NCBI GenBank assembly: GCA_039720395.1
Contig: CM077822.1
Location: forward strand, 23,581,267 to 23,645,266
Direction of reading: 5' to 3'
Source of the DNA: Liquidambar formosana
Lineage: Eukaryota; Streptophyta; Magnoliopsida; Saxifragales; Altingiaceae
Length of the DNA stretch: 64,000 nucleotides
A model generated the notes under the pieces. That model did not search any database and had not been told where the DNA came from. It was given only the letters and a program-made list of their open reading frames with translations. Below are positions 62,292 to 64,000 of this stretch, one piece after another. Made by a program: the position numbers and the translations under genes. Every line of letters starts with the position of its first letter. Position 1 is the stretch's first letter.

Positions 62292-62620
62292 TGAGAGTAT
62301 ATGTAAATGTGATATGAGCTTATGTGATGTAACCAATAACCATTGTACACTAGGGGTGTAGATCGGTATTATAGGTCTCGAATTAAACCGAATTGAAGTG
62401 AAAAAAATAATTTTGATCTTTTCAAAATAGATAATACCAAATCGGTCATTTGTTTTTATAACTTTTATAATATTAAGTTATTAAAGATAGGATAGCGTGC
62501 TTCATGTTTTTACTATGCTTTAGTAATCATTATATCTACCTATACTAGGGTTGTTGTTGTATTAGTTGTTGTTCTTATTATCCCGTAATAGTCAAGAGCA
62601 TGTGTTTCTTATTTCAATTA
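62292..62620. other. AT-rich flank of the retroelement
   Basis: Starts with a segment (ACTAGGGGTGTAGATCGG, 62349) that resembles a MITE end. No gene. It may include the promoter of the downstream element. Confidence 0.35.
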
Positions 62621-62621
62621 A

Positions 62622-62667
62622 AAGAAGAAGAAGAAGAAGAAGAAGAAGAAGAAGAAGAAGAAGAAGC
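62622..62667 (+). repeat. (GAA)n microsatellite
   Basis: About fifteen AAG/GAA units just upstream of the primer-site-like sequence. Confidence 0.96.
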
Positions 62668-62702
62668 TGAAGTTCCTGTTCCATGTGTGTGTTGTATGTT
62701 AA

Positions 62703-62714
62703 TGTTATCAGAGC
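62703..62714 (+). other. Met-tRNA-type primer binding site (candidate)
   Basis: TGTTATCAGAGC matches 11 of 12 bases of the initiator-Met tRNA primer site used by copia elements and plant pararetroviruses. No CA-ended LTR precedes it. A leader of about 230 bases follows before the first ORF. Confidence 0.55.
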
Positions 62715-62944
62715 ATTTAGGAAATAATATCTTTTAATAGTTTGCTTGAGCTTGTTTTATAGCTTATGTATCTTGTTTGTTTGTTTGATAAGTGTTTTAA
62801 TTATTAGTTAAGTTATTTTAATTTATCTGCAAACTTTGAAACAACCTTGAATAGGGAATACCGAGACCTTGATTTAGTTGAGACGTAGTCAGAAGAGCGT
62901 AAACCCTTTCGTTTAAGTCGTCAACTTTGTAGGGAAAATTAAAC

Positions 62945-63373
62945 ATGGAAGAATTAAGGTGCGTAGGTGAGTTGAATAACCAACCTAATTATTATAAACA
63001 TTTAACACATGTACAAGATAAAGACGCTAATATGGGCAATATTAGCAGAACTTTGAATTATGTAGTCGATAATTTATCTGGAATGTTTGGCAAATTAGTA
63101 AATATTGAGAAAAGTCAAGAAAAAATATATAATAAAGTTAATATGTTAAGTAAAATACAAAATATAGATTTAAAGGATGAAACAAAAGGTTTAATCCAAA
63201 ATTTAGAAAGTAGTCTGAAAAATAATTCAAATCATACACTTGTACTAAGAGAATGTACTTGTGAAGAAATACCTAGATTATATTTTGGAACTGAGATTAT
63301 GATGTTTAAAATAGATAGACATCGAAAAGACTTTGAAGAAATCAAAGAAATTTTAGAATATTGGAAAACCTGA
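62945..63373 (+). CDS. small helical protein of the pararetrovirus-like element
   Basis: A 142-residue ORF from the first ATG after the leader to TGA. It is hydrophilic and Lys/Asn-rich, with predicted long helices at residues ~28-75 (ISRTLNYVVDNLSGMFGKLV, IYNKVNMLSKI) and ~110-140 (KIDRHRKDFEEIKEILEYW), and one short Cys pair (ECTCEE) between. The size, position and helix pattern recall the small first ORF product of badnavirus-like plant pararetroviruses, which is virion-associated. The resemblance is structural only and I saw no diagnostic motif. The next frame opens about 18 bases after the stop. Confidence 0.5.
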   Translation: MEELRCVGELNNQPNYYKHLTHVQDKDANMGNISRTLNYVVDNLSGMFGKLVNIEKSQEKIYNKVNMLSKIQNIDLKDETKGLIQNLESSLKNNSNHTLVLRECTCEEIPRLYFGTEIMMFKIDRHRKDFEEIKEILEYWKT

Positions 63374-63390
63374 TATGTAAAATTAAGAAG

Positions 63391-63737
63391 AAGATTACGA
63401 AGAACATAATAAACTTCTTAAGCAAATGCAAGAATTATATTTTGCTAATGAAGAATTAATGGCGGACTATAATTATGACTTAGCTCTTCAATTAGAAGAT
63501 TTAAGTGACTCAAATAATGAATCCAAGACATCTTTTATGCCAAATAGCGTAAAAGAAGAAAGCTTAGATGATGAACTAGAAGGTAGAAAATTTGGTCTAT
63601 TAGTAGCAAGTGAGAACAACTCTAAAGGTACAAGTAGTACTTCGGTTGATGAAGAAATAATCATTGATTCTGAAAGGAAAACAATGATGATAATAATAAT
63701 GATAACTCTCAAGACTCTAAAAAAGAAAAGAAATTGA
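63391..63737 (+). CDS. acidic coiled-coil ORF, start of a longer polyprotein?
   Basis: Frame open from 63391, first ATG at 63426, stop TGA at 63735-63737. The N-terminus forms heptad-like helices (EEDYEEHNKLLKQM, ALQLEDLSD). It then becomes acidic and Ser-rich (EESLDDELEG, SVDEEIIIDSER). The last 15-20 residues (Met/Ile/Lys run) look like out-of-frame text: in the next frames Asn/Asp-rich then Glu-rich sequence appears, so an indel in the AAT/GAT-rich stretch at about 63680-63735 probably broke one ORF into two. Confidence 0.5.
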
Positions 63738-64000
63738 GACGGATGAAGAAGAAAAACCTCTTCCTAGAATTTGTAGGAATGATTGGGAACCACCCATTTA
63801 TAATGACCCTTATGATGACCCAATACAATTTGAAGATTCAAAACCTTTAAAAAATGAAGGTTCTACATTAGAACCTGCACCTTTAACAAGTATAAGGACT
63901 GATTTAAATAAAATCAATGTTACTTTAGGAGGAGTTTATCTCGACTTAAAAAATGTCAAATTTAAAAATTATGATCAAGCATTAAGAGAATGGGCACAAT
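63721..64000 (+). CDS. continuation of the acidic ORF in another frame, partial
   Basis: Open from after a TAA at 63718-63720 to the window end, 93 codons, no ATG at its start. It begins with a Glu-rich stretch (ETDEEEKPLPRICRNDWEPP) and contains a repeated acidic N-D-P-Y-D-D-P motif, then a more ordered, less charged region near the edge. It is the likely downstream part of the preceding ORF. The function cannot be read from this piece. Confidence 0.5.

Larger units (their letters stand above)
62703..64000 (+). mobile_element. candidate endogenous pararetrovirus or unusual retroelement, 5' part
   Basis: Primer-type site, a leader, then small ORFs in the plus direction with very A-rich codon use unlike the rest of the window, continuing past the right edge. 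The order of a helical protein of ~140 residues, then an acidic low-complexity N-terminal region, then a more structured region fits the start of a Caulimoviridae-like genome better than copia or gypsy gag. No reverse transcriptase, movement or coat motif is in view, so the assignment is inference. At least one frameshift breaks it. Confidence 0.42.

Overview
This window is plant nuclear DNA, most likely from a woody rosid eudicot. It is AT-rich and dominated by transposable elements: Ty3/gypsy and Ty1/copia LTR retrotransposons, CACTA, Mutator-like, hAT and PIF/Harbinger DNA transposons, a Helitron and LINE remnants. No bacterial-type operon, CRISPR array, rRNA gene or functional tRNA gene was seen. 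Family assignments come from reading translations and repeat ends by eye; no database search was run.

Layout, left to right. Positions 1-5913 hold the 5' part of a minus-strand Ty3/gypsy element: reverse transcriptase running off the left edge, gag-protease, a gag N-terminal ORF, primer binding site and LTR. A PIF/Harbinger transposase remnant follows. Positions 8388-23583 are a Mutator-like element (MULE-1) with TIRs of about 480 bp. It contains a Helitron carrying a piece of a WD-repeat gene (10328-12124), a 0.7-kb TIR element, and an 8.6-kb CACTA element (14860-23420) that splits its right TIR; that CACTA contains a hAT MITE. Positions 23.6-29 kb carry LINE and SINE-like scraps. A second MULE with a perfect 9-bp target duplication lies at 29077-30018.

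The only convincing host gene is a multi-pass membrane protein gene at 31133-32202, which is frameshifted.

Positions 32592-58301 are a nested tower whose junctions can all be read. Copia-A (plus strand, TSD TGAAA) was hit by copia-B (minus strand, TSD TTGGG). Copia-B's 5' LTR was hit by CACTA-2 (TSD TTA), and copia-A's 3' LTR was hit by CACTA-3 (TSD ATT). The LTRs of copia-A differ at roughly 30 of about 490 positions and those of copia-B at roughly 10 of 1,670, so the order of events is supported twice.

Positions 58.3-62.6 kb are mostly unrecognised non-coding DNA with one TIR element. From about 62.7 kb to the right edge there is a retroelement start with an initiator-Met-tRNA-type primer site, no visible LTR, and two or three small acidic or coiled-coil ORFs. 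It is a candidate endogenous pararetrovirus (Caulimoviridae-like), already broken by a frameshift, and continues outside the window. No new cellular system was identified. The most unusual items are this integrant, the Helitron and CACTA elements carrying gene-like exons, and the repeat arrays in retroelement and CACTA regulatory regions.
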